A stretch of DNA of 10,813 nucleotides, taken from assembly GCA_026400305.1 (NCBI GenBank), contig JAPLPI010000069.1:1-10813 (forward strand). The letters are read 5' to 3'. This document shows, in pieces, positions 1 through 8,524 of this stretch; the first letter of the stretch is position 1; each line of letters starts with the position of its first letter. The stretch is from Alphaproteobacteria bacterium (GTDB lineage: Bacteria; Pseudomonadota; Alphaproteobacteria; Micropepsales; Micropepsaceae). The translations under genes were made by a program, and so were the position numbers. The notes beneath the pieces are model-generated. The model worked only from the letters and a program-made list of their open reading frames with translations. It was not told the DNA's origin and did no database searches.

Positions 1-827
1 ATTTCAGAACAGCCCTGTCCACCAGCAACGTCTCGGCCGCACCGCACACGCTGGTGCGCCGCATCTTGGCGTTCAGCGCAATGCCGCGGGATTTTTCCAG
101 ATCGGCGGCGGCATGCAGATAGACATGGCAAAGCCCTTCCAGATGGGCCAGAACCGGCACCCGCGCTTCGTTGATCACCCGGCCCGTCAGACCTTTGCCG
201 CCGCGCGGCACGATTAGATCGACAGTGCCGCCCAAACCTTCCAACATCATGCCGACGGCGGCCCGGTCGGTGGACTTGACCACTTGGATCGCGGTCTGCG
301 GCAGACCGGTCGCCTTCAAGCCTTCGGCCATCGCCGCCTGGATGGCGAGCGAAGAGCGAATGGAATCGGAACCACCACGCAGAATGGCGACATTGCCGGA
401 TTTCAAGGCGAGGGCACCGGCATCCGCCGTCACATTGGGCCGGGCTTCATAGATGATGCCGATGACGCCGATGGGGGTGGCGACGCGGGCAATGTCCAGG
501 CCATTGGGCCGCGACCAGCGCGCCAATTCGCGCCCGACCGGATCGGGCAGCGCCGCAACTGTCTCGATTCCCGCCGCCATGGCTTCGATGCGCGCGTCGT
601 TCAGCATCAGCCGGTCCAGCAGGGACGCGGACATGCCCGAGGCCTTGGCCGCTTCGATGTCACCCTTGTTGGCGGCCAAAATCTCGGCGGCGCGGGAACG
701 GATGGCAGCGGCGCCAATGGTCAGGGCCCTGGTCTTGGCATCACTGCCGGCTTCGCGCATGGCGCGGGCCGCATCGCGCGCGGCGGCACCCACCGCCATC
801 ATTTCAGCGGCAAGCGCGTCGGCAGAA

Positions 828-841
<14 letters not shown>
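1..841 (-). CDS. proA: Gamma-glutamyl phosphate reductase (ProA), 3' end cut by window edge
   Basis: This cytoplasmic enzyme carries out the second step of proline synthesis, the NADPH-dependent reduction of L-glutamyl-5-phosphate to glutamate-5-semialdehyde. About 280 residues are visible from the ATG at 841 and the frame runs open off the left edge; the family is usually about 420 residues, so roughly the last third is missing. Recognisable family segments are [41 protein letters not shown] and [19 protein letters not shown]. The catalytic cysteine lies in [15 protein letters not shown] at about residue 266 (bases 44-46). The start codon lies inside the end of proB, so the two genes overlap by 14 bases, which implies translational coupling. 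The short N-terminus [15 protein letters not shown] fits the family. The identification is secure from sequence and context. Confidence 0.96.
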
Positions 842-3381
<2,540 letters not shown>

Positions 3382-3384
<3 letters not shown>

Positions 3385-3898
3385 TGCGGCCTGTTTTCGC
3401 AGGAAATCGGCCCGCGTCAACAGCATGTCATGGCACAGCACCGCCATACCCCGACCCGACAATTCCGCATATTCGAGCCATTGTGGCGCCCCCCAGCTTG
3501 GCCAGGACGTGGCCGGAGACGGGATTGTCATAGAACCAGCCGGCATGGACGGTTTCCAGTCCCAGCGCCTCGAAAGCTTAGGTCACCAGCCTGTAGGCCG
3601 CCTCGGTGGCATAGCCAAAGCCCCAGAAAGGTTTGCCCAGCCAATAGCCGAACTCATAATCGTCGCCGGCATGCAGCCCTGTCAGGCCGATGAACACCCC
3701 GTCCGCCTTGCGGGTTATCACGAAAAGGTGGTGCTCGCCCGCCGCCACAAAGGCCTCGGCATAGTCCTCCACGTAAGGGTGCGGCACGCGTGACGTCATC
3801 CGCGTCACGTCATAATCGCTGAGCCACGCCGTCACACTTTGAATATCCTTCGGGCCAAGCGTCCGCAGGATCAGTCTGTTTGTCTCCAGGAGGCACAT
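3382..3898 (-). pseudogene. GNAT-family N-acetyltransferase, broken by a nonsense codon and a frameshift
   Basis: This resembles RimJ/RimL-type acetyl-CoA-dependent acetyltransferases. From the ATG at 3898 it reads LLETNRLILRTLGPKDI, then MTSRVPHPY, IGLTGLHAG and YEFGYWLGKPFWGFGYATEAA, the acetyl-CoA-binding region. An in-frame TAA at 3578-3580 stands where relatives have a Tyr (context LVT-stop-AFEALGLE). The frame then continues as family-like sequence (VHAGWFYDNPVSGHVLAKLG) to a run of six G (bases 3489-3494). Removing one G restores the frame: WLEYAELSGRGMAVLCHDML, then LTRADFLRKQAA and a stop at 3382-3384, 11 bases before obg. The repaired product would be about 171 residues, normal for the family. 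I prefer the start at 3898 because an upstream in-frame ATG at 3970 would place the coding sequence across the rpmA terminator. An intact GNAT gene commonly sits here in alphaproteobacteria. A truncated 106-residue product would lack part of the fold. A base-calling error is possible for the G run but less so for both lesions. Confidence 0.8.
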
Positions 3899-3930
3899 GT
3901 CATTCCCCGCTCGTTCCTTTCGATGCGAGG

Positions 3931-3962
3931 AATAAAAAAGGGAGATGGCGGACCATCTCCCT
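3931..3962 (-). terminator. Rho-independent terminator after rpmA
   Basis: On the minus strand a perfect 9-bp stem (GGGAGATGG / CCATCTCCC, bases 3953-3961 and 3940-3948) has a four-base loop TCCG and is followed by six T residues (A run at 3934-3939). An extra A-T pair extends the stem. It lies 48 bases past the rpmA stop and before the broken GNAT gene, so it should end most rplU-rpmA transcripts. obg then needs its own promoter or read-through. Confidence 0.92.
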
Positions 3963-4009
3963 CGCAACAATGGGCCGCAAATTTCTTGGCGGCCTATGTC
4001 TTCAGTCGC

Positions 4010-4294
4010 CTATTCTGCCGCGATCTTCATCGCCGGATTCGCGTGCGAGACTACGGACACGAAGGTACGGCGCTTGTAGCCGGTCTTGAACGAGACATGA
4101 CCATTGCGAAGAGCAAAGAGGGTGTGGTCCTTGCCCATGCCGACGCCTTCGCCCGCATAGAACTTGGTGCCGCGCTGACGAATGATCACATTGCCGCCGG
4201 CGACCTTTTCGCCGCCGAACAGCTTGACGCCCAGCATCTTCGGGTTCGAGTCACGACCGTTGCGCGAAGAACCGCCTGCTTTTTTGTGTGCCAT
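4010..4294 (-). CDS. rpmA: 50S ribosomal protein L27
   Basis: L27 is a small basic protein of the large ribosomal subunit whose N-terminus reaches towards the peptidyl-transferase centre and helps position tRNA. The 94-residue protein begins [16 protein letters not shown], the strongly conserved L27 N-terminus, and continues with [31 protein letters not shown] and [13 protein letters not shown]. The length is slightly above the 85-90 typical of the family, owing to a short C-terminal extension ending NPAMKIAAE. It lies 12 bases after rplU, with TAAAGGACTAGTC providing a Shine-Dalgarno that starts in the rplU stop codon. The strong hairpin at 3931-3962 ends the operon. Confidence 0.98.
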   Translation of the reverse strand: MAHKKAGGSSRNGRDSNPKMLGVKLFGGEKVAGGNVIIRQRGTKFYAGEGVGMGKDHTLFALRNGHVSFKTGYKRRTFVSVVSHANPAMKIAAE

Positions 4295-4296
4295 AC

Positions 4297-4309
4297 GACT
4301 AGTCCTTTA
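4297..4309 (-). promoter_or_regulatory. Ribosome binding site of rpmA, overlapping the rplU stop codon
   Basis: The minus strand reads TAAAGGACTAGTC, then GT and the rpmA ATG. The TAA is the rplU stop and AAAGGA is the Shine-Dalgarno, so ribosomes finishing rplU are placed to start rpmA. It is nearly identical to the site before obg. Confidence 0.7.
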
Positions 4310-4615
4310 ACCGGCGGTGATGCCCAGCACCTTCACGGTCGTGAAGTGCTGGCGGTGGCCACGCTTGCGGTGGGTGTTCTTGCGGCGCTTCTTCTTGAAA
4401 GCGATGACTTTCTCGCCCTGGCCGTGCTCGACTATCTCGCACTGGACCGAAGCGCCCTTGACCAGCGGCGCACCGATCTTGGGGCTGTCGCCGCCCAGCA
4501 TCAGGACCTCGAGGTCGAGCTTGGCGCCAACCTCACCCGCAAGTGTTTCCACCTTCAGGACGGTGTCCTTGGCCACTTTATACTGTTTTCCGCCAGTGCG
4601 GACGACCGCGTACAT
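4307..4615 (-). CDS. rplU: 50S ribosomal protein L21
   Basis: L21 is a structural protein that binds 23S rRNA in the large ribosomal subunit. The 102-residue product has the typical length, begins MYAVVRTGGKQYKV and contains the basic signature KKKRRKNTHRKRGHRQ at about residues 74-89, followed by FTTVKVLGITAG at the end. The start codon is preceded by AAAGG in CAAAGGTTTAGACC. It is the first gene of rplU-rpmA and is transcribed from the promoter at 4676-4703 with a leader of roughly 55 bases. The order rplU-rpmA is near universal in bacteria. Confidence 0.98.
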   Translation of the reverse strand: MYAVVRTGGKQYKVAKDTVLKVETLAGEVGAKLDLEVLMLGGDSPKIGAPLVKGASVQCEIVEHGQGEKVIAFKKKRRKNTHRKRGHRQHFTTVKVLGITAG

Positions 4616-4675
4616 GGTCTAAACCTTTGAAAATAATTGTTTATCTGAGGGATCGAGTCCCCCGAAGAGCGGCGG

Positions 4676-4703
4676 AATATACGCAAAGACGCTGTGGGGT
4701 CAA
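4676..4703 (-). promoter_or_regulatory. Sigma70-type promoter of rplU-rpmA
   Basis: The minus strand carries TTGACC (bases 4698-4703) and TATATT (4676-4681) separated by 16 bases. Each hexamer matches the sigma70 consensus at five of six positions. Transcription should start near 4669, leaving a leader of about 55 bases before rplU. The -35 box overlaps the stop codon of the upstream membrane-protein gene. The leader holds a short GGGA/TCCC inverted repeat at 4649-4661, too weak to call an attenuator. Confidence 0.75.
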
Positions 4704-5251
4704 GGACCGGTTTTTACAGCCATTTTTTGGCGTTCCGCGACCTGTCCCATCACGGCCCCCACCAGCAGGGCCACCCCTACTGCCAAGGCCGCCCATTTGG
4801 CGTGGCTCAACATGGCGGCCAGGCCCGCCATCGCGTCCGTGGCGCCCCACAACATCATGGAAAATTGCAGGGCGTTCTCGCAGCCGTCCAGCAGTGCTCC
4901 CGCAAGCGGCACCGCCGCCAGGGTGGTGAGCATGCGGCGGGCCCGGCCCGGGCGCGGCGCAAAGGCTTCACGGGCCAGGATGCCGGAATAGAAAAACGCC
5001 GCCGCGTAGAGCGGCAACAACAAGTAATCCAGCCCCAAATTGAAGCCCGCCCGCACCGCATAGATCGGCGGCCAATGCCGGAAGGCATAACGGTAGTCGG
5101 GGGCCGTGGAAAAAGTCTGCAGGTCGGCGGTGCCGAAGCCGGACAGGGCCTTGAGCCGCAGGTCCAGCACCAGCAGCACGGCAAAGACCACAGCCGCCGA
5201 GATGGAGGTGATGGCCCAGCGGCGGACCAGCATTTGGCGAGTGATGCGCAT
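4700..5251 (-). CDS. Uncharacterised membrane protein with about four transmembrane helices
   Basis: I do not recognise this family. The 183-residue protein has four hydrophobic stretches, at about residues 12-32, 65-93, 107-135 and 150-171, which suggests a small inner-membrane protein. Between the first and second lies a polar segment (about 33-62) with FSTAPDYRYAFRHWPP; the third contains an acidic and cysteine cluster, LLDGCENALQF, within the membrane stretch. I chose the ATG at 5251 because AGAGG sits about five bases upstream. The frame stays open to an ATG at 5488, but that would run antisense through the divergent phosphatase gene, and its extra residues are not membrane-like; an ATG at 5278 lacks a Shine-Dalgarno. 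The stop lies inside the rplU -35 box. No function is assigned. Confidence 0.72.
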   Translation of the reverse strand: MRITRQMLVRRWAITSISAAVVFAVLLVLDLRLKALSGFGTADLQTFSTAPDYRYAFRHWPPIYAVRAGFNLGLDYLLLPLYAAAFFYSGILAREAFAPRPGRARRMLTTLAAVPLAGALLDGCENALQFSMMLWGATDAMAGLAAMLSHAKWAALAVGVALLVGAVMGQVAERQKMAVKTGP

Positions 5252-5281
5252 GACGCCTCTGAGATATGCTATTTCCATATT

Positions 5282-5902
5282 ATGCGATCCGCCGGCGACA
5301 TTCTCTACAATTTCCACTGGGTGACCCCGGGGGATGCGGCGCGCGCCATGCAGGACTGGGCCGGCGGGCTGGAGCCTTTCCTGAAACGCCGCGGCATCCG
5401 CGCCATCATCAACCTGCGCGGCCGCAACGACGATCTGGGCTGGTGGCAAAAGGAAACGGCGATCGCCAAGGATGCCGGTATCGCGCACCTGGATGCCATG
5501 CTGGACTCACGCAAGCTGCCGACGCGGGAAATGCTGGTACGGCTGATCGAAAGCTTTGATGAAGCGCCGCGCCCCTTCCTGCTGAAATGCTCCGGCGGCC
5601 AGGACCGCACAAGCTTTGCTGCCGCGCTGTACCTCATCCACCGCGACGGCTGGGGCGCCAGGCCCGCGGCGATAGCCCAGTTCGCCCGCGTTCCCTATCT
5701 GCATTTTCCCAAGCGGCATCAGCGCTGGCTGAAAGCCTTCATGGAATTCTCGGCCGAAAGTGCGAAAGGTGCACCGCTGAAACACTGGATCGCTCAGGGT
5801 TACACGCCAGAGAAGCTGAAGGCCTGGCTGGACGCAAACGGCCTGGCCGGCAGCTATGCGGCGATCTTCACCACACCCACACGCTCGCCGAGGCAATGGT
5901 AG
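5282..5902 (+). CDS. Cysteine-dependent protein phosphatase (tyrosine/dual-specificity type)
   Basis: The protein has 206 residues. LKCSGGQDRTSFAAALYL at about 101-118 contains a CX5R phosphatase loop with Cys103 as probable nucleophile and Arg109 as phosphate binder, followed by the helix typical of tyrosine and dual-specificity phosphatases. GIRAIINLRGRND at 38-50 matches the strand-and-loop usually found before it, and HLDAMLDSRKLPTREML at 69-85 occupies the place where the general-acid region is expected. The residue before Cys is Lys, not the usual His. The last 90 residues are less recognisable. Alternatives are a phosphoinositide or other small-molecule phosphatase of the same fold; the substrate cannot be told. 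The ATG at 5282 lies 30 bases from the divergent membrane-protein start and has no clear Shine-Dalgarno. The stop overlaps the alkB start by 7 bases. Confidence 0.8.
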   Translation: MRSAGDILYNFHWVTPGDAARAMQDWAGGLEPFLKRRGIRAIINLRGRNDDLGWWQKETAIAKDAGIAHLDAMLDSRKLPTREMLVRLIESFDEAPRPFLLKCSGGQDRTSFAAALYLIHRDGWGARPAAIAQFARVPYLHFPKRHQRWLKAFMEFSAESAKGAPLKHWIAQGYTPEKLKAWLDANGLAGSYAAIFTTPTRSPRQW

Positions 5903-6510
5903 CCAGGATTGCTGTCGCGCCGGATGTATTCCTGTGGCGCGAATGTTTTTCTCCGCTGCAGCAGAAAGCTCTGCTGGACGATGTGCTGGCGCGGCTGGAA
6001 CAGGCGCCGCTTTATCGCCCTGTAATGCCCGGCAATGCCAAACCCTTTTCCGTCGAGGAAAGCAATTTCGGCGTGCTGGGCTGGGTGTCAGACAAGGCGG
6101 GCTACCGTTACCAGGCCGGTCACCCGGTGACCGGAGCGCCCTGGCCGGCGATCCCCGACGCGCTGCTGACGCTGTGGAAGAAAATCAATGACGTGCCGCC
6201 GCCGGAATGTTGCCTGGTCAATCTCTACCGCCCGGGCGCCAAGATGGGGCTGCACCAGGACCGGGACGAGAAGGACACCAGCGCGGCGGTGATTGGCGTA
6301 TCGCTAGGCGACGAGGCCCTGTTCCGCCTCGGGGGGACCGTCAGGGGTGGCAAGACCCTCTCGGTTCCACTGGCCTCCGGCGACGTGATCGCCTTTGGGG
6401 GCACAGCCAGGCTTGCCTATCACGGGATTGATCGCATCCGGCCTGGCACCACCCGGCTGGTTCCCGGCGGCGGGCGACTCAGCCTGACGCTCAGGCGGGT
6501 GCGGGGGTAA
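5896..6510 (+). CDS. alkB: Alpha-ketoglutarate-dependent dioxygenase AlkB
   Basis: AlkB is an Fe(II)/2-oxoglutarate dioxygenase that repairs methylated bases such as 1-methyladenine and 3-methylcytosine in DNA and RNA by oxidative removal of the methyl group. In this 204-residue protein NLYRPGAKMGLHQDRDE at about 109-125 gives the HxD pair His120 and Asp122, AYHGIDRI gives the second iron His176, and GGGRLSLTLRRV gives Arg194 and Arg200 for 2-oxoglutarate binding. The His-to-His spacing (56) and the Arg spacing (6) agree with my recollection of E. coli AlkB. VIGVSLGDEALFRLGG is the expected core strand. The ATG at 5896 gives the normal length; the frame is open further upstream but inside the phosphatase gene. 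It overlaps that gene by 7 bases (ATGGTAG), so the two are probably co-translated. Confidence 0.94.
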   Translation: MVARIAVAPDVFLWRECFSPLQQKALLDDVLARLEQAPLYRPVMPGNAKPFSVEESNFGVLGWVSDKAGYRYQAGHPVTGAPWPAIPDALLTLWKKINDVPPPECCLVNLYRPGAKMGLHQDRDEKDTSAAVIGVSLGDEALFRLGGTVRGGKTLSVPLASGDVIAFGGTARLAYHGIDRIRPGTTRLVPGGGRLSLTLRRVRG

Positions 6511-6541
6511 AAAAAGCGCCCCCGGCCGTGAGGCCGGGGGC
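6509..6541 (-). terminator. Strong Rho-independent terminator on the minus strand
   Basis: A perfect 10-bp GC stem (GCCCCCGGCC / GGCCGGGGGC, bases 6518-6527 and 6532-6541) with a four-base loop is followed on the minus strand by GC and seven T residues (A run at 6509-6515). The plus strand lacks a T run after the hairpin, so it is not a good terminator for alkB. The T tract overlaps the alkB stop codon. It must end a transcript coming from the right, either the candidate RNA at 6509-6692 or read-through from the gene at 7053. Confidence 0.88.
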
Positions 6542-6692
6542 GAAATGCGCTTTGAACCGCGCGGGGGGAAGCCGGGAGGGGATGACCGGCGACCACAGCA
6601 AAGACGAGGGCTGAAAGCGAGCGGGGGGCAGTGCCAGCAGCCCAACACCGTCCTCAGGGAATAAACTGAGCAGGAATGCAACATGTTTCAAG
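6509..6692 (-). ncRNA. Candidate structured small RNA with C-rich loops
   Basis: No convincing gene occupies this stretch, yet it ends in a strong minus-strand terminator and begins below an AT-rich block with a possible promoter. On the minus strand AGGACG pairs with CGTCTT and, inside it, GGGCTG pairs with CAGCCC, forming a two-part stem across about 6596-6655. GCCGG/CCGGC makes a second hairpin near 6570-6590, and GCGC/GCGC a third near 6546-6561. Unpaired C-rich tracts (TGCCCCCCGC, ATCCCCTC, TTCCCCCCGCG) could pair with Shine-Dalgarno regions of mRNAs, as C-rich motifs in several known small RNAs do. The 5' end is uncertain by tens of bases. It lacks the SRP RNA, RNase P and tmRNA signatures, and its ends do not pair as in 6S RNA. 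A minus-strand open frame starting at 6684 runs through the terminator into alkB and is not credible. Confidence 0.42.
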
Positions 6693-6698
6693 GATTTT

Positions 6699-6726
6699 CT
6701 TATATCTAACATATTTATAATGACAG
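6699..6726 (-). promoter_or_regulatory. Possible promoter of the candidate small RNA
   Basis: Within an AT-rich block the minus strand has TATAAG (bases 6699-6704, five of six matches to the -10 consensus) 16 bases after CTGTCA (6721-6726, a poor -35). Other AT-rich hexamers lie nearby, such as TATAAA at 6714-6719, so the exact site is not settled. Confidence 0.3.
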
Positions 6727-7052
6727 TGCTATTTTTGCCATAGTCATTTTTGGCCAAATAACCGGGTTTTTGGTGCCGACGTGTGGCGGCGGCCACCGTC
6801 TCCCTGCTTCGCGGCGCTCGGAGCTTTCGCAGATCCGCCAGAGCTGCTCACCCGCTATGCGGGACGCTCCTCACCCCCAGGACTCTGTCATCCCCTTGCG
6901 CCGGCCGACTGGCACCGCAGTGGCGGTAATCTCCAGCATGGGCGCGCCGAGCCATTTGCCCTGGCCGTGATGAAAGCCCATGCAGGCCCCAGTCGGCGAT
7001 ATGAGCCGTAAAATGGCAAGAAGGTCTTAGGATGCTGTAAACGAATGAGGCG
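6727..7052. other. Intergenic stretch with no supported gene
   Basis: About 325 bases between the candidate small RNA and the PuuD-like gene. I find no frame with a credible start, ribosome site and family motif. It includes AT-rich sequence up to about 6770, then GC-rich sequence with a palindrome at 6841-6869. From about 6883 to 6998 one minus-strand frame reads like worn coding sequence (MGFHHGQGKWLGAPMLEIT, then TAVPVGRRKGMTESWG and a stop). This could be a decayed gene end or part of a dispersed intergenic repeat. Confidence 0.5.
6841..6869. repeat. REP-like imperfect palindrome
   Basis: GAGC, then CCCGC TAT GCGGG, then GCTC form a nested inverted repeat: the inner 5-bp stem lies at 6851-6855 and 6859-6863, the outer 4-bp stem at 6841-6844 and 6866-6869. 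Only one copy is present in the window, so calling it a dispersed repeat is inference from its form and intergenic location. Confidence 0.3.
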
Positions 7053-7901
7053 TCACAGCGCCCTGCCAAAGCCTGCAAAAATCGCGCTGCTCAGCGGAGC
7101 TCGGGCGAATTGCCATTCCGGATGCCATTGCACCCCCAGCAGGAAGACCTTGGCGCCATCCAGGGAGACCGCCTCGATCTGGCCGTCCGGCGCGGTGGCT
7201 TCGATCCGCAGACCCGGCCCCAGACGGTCGATGCCCTGATGGTGCAGCGAGTTCACGTTTGCGTCCGCCAGGCCGCACAATCGGGCCAGCAGTCCGTTTG
7301 GCGTGATTGCGATGGCATGGGCCGGACCATATTCCACCTCCAGCGGCATGTCATCGGGTTCGCGGTGATCCAGGCGGCCCGGGATCTCATGCACATGCTG
7401 ATGCAGGCTGCAGCCCAACGCGACATTTAGTTCCTGGAAGCCCCGGCAGATGGCCAGCAGCGGCCTACCTGCGGTGATGGCCGCGCGCAGCAACGGCAGG
7501 GTGGTAGCATCGCGCCGTTCATCCATCTCGGTGCCGGGCCGCGCTGTTGTACCGTAGTGCGAGAGCGCGACATTAGAAGGCGAGCCGGTGAACAGCAGTC
7601 CATCGACAGCGCTCAGCACCGCAGCGATATCCAGTGGCGCATCAGTGGAAGGGATCAGCAGCGGCAGCGCACCGGCGCCGTCGCGGATCGCGATGATGTA
7701 TTCGTCATTGGCCTCGTGCACAGGCTTGTCGCCGGAGATCCGGCGGACGAAGACGATGACGACCGTCTTTACCGTATGATGCTGGCCTGGCGCGGCGCTT
7801 TGGCCGGCACCGCGAAGATCGCCGGGTCCAGCGTGACGCCCGGCTGCAGGTTGCGCAGCGCCACGGTCGTGTTGCCGCCCTGGGCATCCTTCACCGTCCA
7901 T
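7053..7901 (-). CDS. PuuD-like gamma-glutamyl-GABA hydrolase (class I glutamine amidotransferase fold); start unresolved
   Basis: The family hydrolyses gamma-glutamyl compounds, as PuuD does in putrescine breakdown. Counting from the ATG at 7901, Cys152 in LLAICRGFQELNVALG is the nucleophile and GVQWHPEW supplies His260 and Glu262; the 108-residue Cys-His spacing fits PuuD. HEANDEYIIAIRDGAGALPLLIP, read in two parts (HEANDEYIIAI at 62-72, ALPLLIP at 78-84), GLLFTGSPSNV at 101-111 and NSLHHQGIDRLGPGL at 217-231 are family segments. The domain begins at about VVIVFVRR (near 7763), just after the lolA stop (7769-7771), but no ATG, GTG, TTG or CTG lies in frame between 7901 and a GTG at 7721. The ATG at 7901 means a 133-base overlap with lolA and a leader of about 43 non-family residues; the GTG at 7721 would delete the first strand. 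Function is well supported, substrate is not. Confidence 0.82.
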   Translation of the reverse strand: MDGEGCPGRQHDRGAAQPAAGRHAGPGDLRGAGQSAAPGQHHTVKTVVIVFVRRISGDKPVHEANDEYIIAIRDGAGALPLLIPSTDAPLDIAAVLSAVDGLLFTGSPSNVALSHYGTTARPGTEMDERRDATTLPLLRAAITAGRPLLAICRGFQELNVALGCSLHQHVHEIPGRLDHREPDDMPLEVEYGPAHAIAITPNGLLARLCGLADANVNSLHHQGIDRLGPGLRIEATAPDGQIEAVSLDGAKVFLLGVQWHPEWQFARAPLSSAIFAGFGRAL

Positions 7902-8416
7902 TGCCGCAGTTCGATATTGGGCGCGGTGAACATCAGCGTGATGTTGGAGTTGTTGCGGTTGGTGCTGGTGCGGGCGCGCACGATGATGGCGCCTTCCTGT
8001 TCCACGACGCCAAGCACCGCCTTGTTTGTCTTCAGGTCGACCGTCTCATTCAGCAGCAGTCCCAGCGGCGTGTCCGAGAGGTCGTAATTGTCCACCGTGT
8101 TGAGCTTGGAATTCTTGACATAGACCTGGCCGCCGGTGGCGACGATCGAAACCGGGCTGGGCGGACGATATTCGAAACGGATCTGGCCCGGTTTTTGGAT
8201 GGCGACCTCACCCTGGTCGACGCCGCCTTGCGGCCCGATCTGGATGAAACCGGCGCGCAGACTATGCATGCCGTTGAGATATCCGCTGATCTTGTCGAGA
8301 TCGGCTTTCTCCTGATCGCTATAGGCCTGGTAGAGACGTTGGGGCGCCTGCTGTCCCGCGCCGCCCAGAAGGACGGCGGAGCAGAGGGCGGCAAGGCAAA
8401 TAGCGTAACGGCGCAT
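7769..8416 (-). CDS. lolA: Outer-membrane lipoprotein carrier LolA-family protein
   Basis: LolA is a periplasmic chaperone that takes mature lipoproteins from the LolCDE transporter and hands them to the outer membrane. From the ATG at 8416 the 215-residue protein starts MRRYAICLAALCSAVLLGGA, a clear signal peptide with likely cleavage near residues 20-26. The mature part has the LolA pattern: ISGYLNGMHSLRAGFIQIG at about 43-61, GEVAIQKPGQIRFEYRPPSP at 69-88, VATGGQVYVKNSKLNTVDNY at 92-111, and TPLGLLL at 116-122, followed by beta strands. An in-frame TTG at 8446 would add ten residues (MVHLAVRTFL) before the signal; I see no Shine-Dalgarno for either, and the ATG gives the more normal signal peptide. 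It is divergent from gpsA and its stop lies just before the PuuD-like domain, suggesting a shared transcript. Confidence 0.87.
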   Translation of the reverse strand: MRRYAICLAALCSAVLLGGAGQQAPQRLYQAYSDQEKADLDKISGYLNGMHSLRAGFIQIGPQGGVDQGEVAIQKPGQIRFEYRPPSPVSIVATGGQVYVKNSKLNTVDNYDLSDTPLGLLLNETVDLKTNKAVLGVVEQEGAIIVRARTSTNRNNSNITLMFTAPNIELRQWTVKDAQGGNTTVALRNLQPGVTLDPAIFAVPAKAPRQASIIR

Positions 8417-8456
8417 CAGGAAAGTTCGCACGGCAAGATGGACCAATTGAGGCGAT

Positions 8457-8485
8457 TTGCGGCTCGTTCACCGGCAAGATAGATT
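8457..8485 (+). promoter_or_regulatory. Possible gpsA promoter
   Basis: In the divergent lolA-gpsA gap the plus strand has TTGCGG (8457-8462) and TAGATT (8480-8485) with an ideal 17-base spacer. The hexamers match the sigma70 consensus only moderately. A start near 8492 would give gpsA a leader of about 33 bases. Confidence 0.35.
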
Positions 8486-8524
8486 CTGCGCCCGAATAAG
8501 CAACCCCAAGACTGCCCAAGCGTC

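Noticed and set aside
4648..4663. A T-arm-like sequence (GGGATCGAGTCCCC) suggesting a tRNA
   Set aside because: No acceptor stem, D arm or anticodon arm can be built around it; it is part of the rplU leader.
4694..5281. Plus-strand open extension upstream of the phosphatase ATG
   Set aside because: It runs antisense to the membrane-protein gene and is low in family-like sequence; the phosphatase similarity starts near 5282.
6518..6541. The hairpin as terminator of alkB on the plus strand
   Set aside because: No T run follows it on the plus strand; the run of A before it gives the T tract only on the minus strand.
6509..6692. Candidate RNA considered as 6S, SRP, RNase P or tmRNA
   Set aside because: The transcript ends do not pair into a closing stem as in 6S, and the GGAAGGGAGCA-like SRP loop, RNase P and tmRNA signatures are absent.
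6491..6796. Minus-strand open frames of about 100-126 codons across the alkB downstream region
   Set aside because: They cross the strong terminator into the end of alkB and are Pro/Arg/Ser-rich translations without motifs or ribosome sites.
6770..7011. Short plus-strand frames (66-76 codons) before the PuuD-like gene
   Set aside because: No ribosome binding site, no motifs, and they cover the palindrome; they look like chance frames in GC-rich sequence.
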